Assembly: GCA_021432605.1 (NCBI GenBank)
Contig: MU271144.1
Span: 1,980,606 to 2,044,605, forward strand
DNA length: 64,000 nt
Direction of reading: 5' to 3'
From: Coniochaeta sp. PMI_546
Taxonomy: Eukaryota; Ascomycota; Sordariomycetes; Coniochaetales; Coniochaetaceae
Part shown: positions 60,229 through 64,000 of the stretch, one piece after another
Numbering within the stretch: position 1 is the stretch's first letter
How the letters are laid out: the number at the start of each line of letters is the position of its first letter
Made by a program: the position numbers and the translations under genes
The notes under the pieces: model-generated
What the model was told of the DNA's origin: nothing
The model's database searches: none
The model's input: only the letters and a program-made list of their open reading frames with translations

Positions 60229-61092
60229 ATGAAAGACTCATCACCCGTTCTCTACCCCAATGAGCACGTGGGCAAGAAGGTCACAGAGTACTCGGAGGAC
60301 CACACCTTGTCCCTGCCAAAGGAGCTCATCGACTTCCATTCCTGGATTCTCGAGACCCAGGAAACAGCCAACTACACCATCTCTACCTTTCAAGCCAAGA
60401 GTCTCGTCTGGCTAGCTCGTCTCGCTGGTGCTAAACATGGTAACCACCCCGTTCATCATCCCTGACCAAGGATCGGTGACTAACAACTGCTCAGTCCTCG
60501 AGATAGGCTGCTACCTCGGCTTCTCCGCTTCCATCTGGTCTCACGCCGTCGGTCCAAACGGCACCGTGACTGGCCTAGAGTTCGACCCGGAGTACGCCAA
60601 GATAGCCGACTCAAAGCTCGCAGGACTGGGCATCAAGAACGTCGAGTTCAAGATTGGAGCAGCCGCTGATTCGTAATCTTTCCTCCTTGTCCTCCCTATT
60701 CAACCTCTTGCTAATACTTCTCTAGCCTCAAGACTCTGTCACCCTCAACCCCCTATGACCTCGTCTTCATTGACGCCGACAAGTCCGGCTACCCCGGCTA
60801 CCTGTCAGCCCTCCTCTCCCGCTCGCAGCCCGGCTCGAGCGACAGGCTGCTGCGTCCGGGCGCCCTCATCGTGGCGGACAATGTCCTTCGTCGCGGCATT
60901 GTGGCCGATCCTAGCGACGCGAATCCGCATGCCGCGGCGCAGGCGCAACGCGCTGCCAAAGCGCATTACGGAAAGGACACGGATCTGGCTGCGCTGGACC
61001 AGTTTAACAAGGAGGTGGCGAGCAACAACCGGATTGAGAGCTGGTTGATCCCGCTTTGGGACGGTGTCATGGTTGGGCGTTTGCTTGATTAG
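60229..61092 (+). CDS. Class I O-methyltransferase, CCoAOMT-like
   Basis: Exons 60229-60439, 60495-60672 and 60726-61092 total 252 codons (251 aa); introns are 55 and 53 bp. The fold is the cation-dependent, SAM-using methyltransferase family 3. SAM motif I is VLEIGCYLGFSA (about 71-82), and LEFDPEYAKIA is the acidic SAM-ribose loop. The metal-binding aspartates are in FIDADKSGY (D146, D148), followed by VADNVL with the Asp-Asn pair. The C-terminus LIPLWDGVMVGRLLD matches the family. Such enzymes methylate catechol-type hydroxyls of small molecules (family knowledge); the true substrate is unknown. No biosynthetic core enzyme lies beside it. Confidence 0.93.
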
Positions 61093-64000
61093 GCAATGTG
61101 TGATTGTGATCGGGTGTGCGTCATGGTAGATTGCTGGACGCTAGGTGCTGCTCCGGTGTTAGACTCGGCTACGATGGACTACTTACCACGGGTTCCAGGC
61201 AGAGATGAATACAAGATAAAATCACCCAGGTAATGATCGTTGAAGTTTCGACGTGACTTCCTTTGTCAGCCAAAACCTTGGGTTGAGTGTCGGGAAAGAC
61301 TGCCCATAACCATCATGGTTGGACGGCTCTATGCCACAGTGAGACATACCTTTAGGAAGGAGCAAATAACTCTGGTGCCGACGCAAGGAGTGAAAGATGT
61401 AGTCTCGACCTCCATGAGCAGTGTTTCGGCTTCCCACGTGTTGATCTCGTGGTGCGCTTGACCAGGATTGTCGAACTTGACGGCTGTCCCAGTAGTGCTG
61501 GCCACTTTTCGACGCCGCAACCAAACTTATTGATGTTCTTGCTCCTCTAACATGTGCACGAAGGGTCTTGGGTAAAACCACTGCACGGGTGATGTCTCTC
61601 TGGCCGAAGAGCGTGAGTGAAGCGGTAGCTGACATAGGAGATCTTCACTAAAAAAAAAAACCCTTGCAGCTTACGCAGACGCTTCTGGAGATCTAAACCG
61701 CGTAGCTGTGCTCCCGGGGGCTGAGCTCGATCTTGGAGTAATCTTACAAGGACTCCTCATCTTCCACGCCGGGAGTGCCAGCGATGCGCTCTCCTGCGTA
61801 AAACTTTCCTTCACAAGTGCCATCCTTGTCGATAGGTAGTCGAAAAAAAGATTTCTTTCCGGCGCATAAGCACCTCCCATATCTCGGCTCCTTGCTCCAA
61901 CACATTCAAGAAGGGAGGAAGCCAGGTGCAAAAAAACAGGGCCAACGTAACTCCTGACTGACCGCTTGCTCTCCCAGTCACTTACCAATGTGCGGCTCTC
62001 TCTGCGTCCGACACGCCTGCTAAGGCCACGACATATCCCGCTTAGAAATGCCTCACATTAAAGCAGAGCCTGCCATAACAGAACCTCTGCCCGTACAGAC
62101 ACGACATGGGGATGGAGCAGGACACCTCCCTCTGATCCAGCTGCGAGCCTCGAGTGTGATTGTATCGACAGAACTGGCCTGACAATGCCCGCGGTTACTC
62201 TCGCGGCTGAGATCATAACCCAAACGAGTCGCGCAAGCTCCATTATGTCCACTTTTTTGGAATGACTCCAGCATTTCAACCTTGAGGCTCACGCCTCATC
62301 TGAGTTAGGGAAGAGGAAGCTTTCCCTCTCCGGAGTAAATGAATCGTCTCCATACAACAACAAACAATACCTTGAGGGTGGACCAGTCCAAGCATTTCCA
62401 TTGTGAAGACATCCAAGCAAACAGCATGGCCATCGTCCAGGTTGGAGAAGCTGCTTCAAGCTCAGAAGTTCGGGCTTGGCTGCCCCTATCTCACTGACGC
62501 CGCCACAGCAATAATGACATGGTACCGAATGTCACGTTGGGCAGTCCATCGCAACAATCAGGACATTCCTAACAGTTCCAACGATAGCACGAATGACTAT
62601 TTGGCTCGTCTATTGTATGGACGTCTAGAAATCGGCACCGCAAAACAGATAGAGCAGGACTGGGGACATAACGCTTATTGTTGCAAATGCAGTATGGGAG
62701 CTGTATGTAGCTAGCATCAGTAAAGGTGATAGATTAACCGCTCTTGATCTCGAACTTCAGAATTAGGTGACAGATCTGCTACAGACAACAAGTGACTTCT
62801 AGGTCTACTTGAGACCAATCACAACCATTCAGCTGTGAAGGTGTTACCAGGTCGCGGACCGTGCTGCCAAGCCCATCGATCCCGTGGGGCCATCCGGATG
62901 AAGCGATGTTCGAGCAGTTCTCGGAGGCCACGGGGAGTCACATCCCATTCCATGCTGATGGAAACGCTGTAGTCGATGTTCGAGAGGGCTCTAAAGGCAT
63001 CATTGACCGAGTCAGGTACCGGTATGTAGCGATACGTGTGTTGGACAGCCCAGGGACCGTCACCTTGAGCAGCGAAAGTCTGCAGTTGAAGTGAACAAGA
63101 ACATGTCTCTGAAGGGAGCATGCGGTTGAGCACTGACCCCTTGGTTCTTGGTCCACGAGACCTTGACGACGATCATATCCCGTTGATTGATGTGCGGGGT
63201 AAATACAGAGGTGCGATAACATGAGACATGCAGGCCGATCCGGCGCGCCTGGGACCTGCTTTGTTCCGCGTCATTGCTTCCCATGAGATTCTTGAGGAGG
63301 ACAATCTGGACGCTTGGGGTGCGTTTGGGACACGGCCATGTCGGCCAGGAAGGTGGCAGGTTTTAGCTGGTGCAGAGAAGAGGTGGAATGAATCGAGTGG
63401 TGGTCTTGCCGGCATACCTAGTGGCTTGTCTTTATCGCAAGTTTTGAAGGGACTTGTCGCTGGTGTGTCCAATATTTGCAATTACAAACAGTCCATCGAG
63501 TTGAGGGGGTTTGAACTCCATGCAAGCGGCGGAGCTCAGACAGTCGTGCAGCTCAGACGCAAACCAAGTCGTGGTGGCAACAGCGGCGCCGAGTCAAAGA
63601 GAACGACATGCAGTATAACTGATGATGCCAACGCAGACTTCTGCTCCTGGCCGTTGTTCCGCTTCTCGCATTTGGCTCGTGGGAATGTCTAACCGTGTTT
63701 GTGCGCCACGGGTATCTCAAGTGGCCAGGAAGTGACCGTTATGGCCTTGGTGGTAGGCGAGGAATGTAGCCTTCCGTGGCAGCCTCACGGGAACTGATTA
63801 TCCTCGGGTGCCTACAGTTGGTCTGGGATTGGACATCGCGAATGCATGTCAAGTGCAACTACATACTGTGCATACCTGCTCCATTATGCATGTCAGTGTT
63901 GTACCTAGACAGATAGATATTCGGAGGTAAGAAAGTGGCACAAGGCGACTTCACAAGCGGACCATGGCTCTTGCTAGATCTTGAAGTCATGAGAACGATG
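61093..64000. other. Gene-free right end, 2.9 kb
   Basis: Only short ORFs without recognisable motifs on either strand. A poly-A run occurs near 61651. I cannot support any gene, RNA or mobile element here. Confidence 0.5.

Overview
The window is nuclear DNA of a filamentous ascomycete (Pezizomycotina), most likely a Sordariomycete. Genes carry short introns (about 50-130 bp; GTRAGT-like donors, CTRAC-like branch points, CAG/TAG acceptors). The protein set fits: a SLN1-type hybrid histidine kinase, a group II G-alpha (GNA-2 type), an UncA/Unc104 kinesin-3, a septation (Uds1-like) protein and a membrane-anchored GH3 beta-glucosidase. There are no operons, CRISPR arrays or intact transposons, and I found no convincing tRNA or rRNA gene.

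Layout, left to right. 0-20 kb: SLN1-like kinase (minus, runs off the left edge), F-box protein (minus), a possible unidentified gene or remnant near 8.3-9.05 kb, a compact RBR E3 ligase (plus), a seven-exon GH3 beta-glucosidase (minus), G-alpha (minus), then 3.4 kb without genes. 20-31 kb: spermidine synthase (plus) converging on an omega-amidase-type nitrilase (minus), cytosolic Phe-tRNA synthetase beta subunit (minus), then a divergent AT-hook protein (plus), followed by a decayed glutamine synthetase fragment. 31-41 kb: kinesin-3 (plus) converging on the Uds1-like protein (minus). 41-48 kb: about 7.5 kb with no supportable gene. 48-64 kb: leukotriene-A4-hydrolase-type aminopeptidase (plus), converging on a small secreted Kex2-repeat precursor (minus), a five-zinc-knuckle AIR-like protein (minus), ORM1/ORMDL (plus), a GPI-anchored YGQNSYG-repeat protein (plus), a class I O-methyltransferase (plus), then a gene-free right end.

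Most genes are conserved housekeeping or signalling genes without an obvious joint pathway: osmosensing and G-protein signalling, cargo transport, translation, RNA surveillance, sphingolipid control and polyamine synthesis. The accessory interest lies in the secreted or surface proteins. The best candidate for a previously undescribed system is the 184-residue precursor at 50898-51452: a signal peptide followed by repeated ACD...GCIN/GCIY peptides bounded by Lys-Arg sites, as in fungal ribosomal-peptide or pheromone precursors, but with cores I do not recognise. Second is a glutamine synthetase pseudogene at about 29.7-30.05 kb that still carries a canonical intron.

Exon boundaries were inferred by eye from splice signals, frame and family conservation. 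Every multi-exon model given here sums to an intact reading frame.
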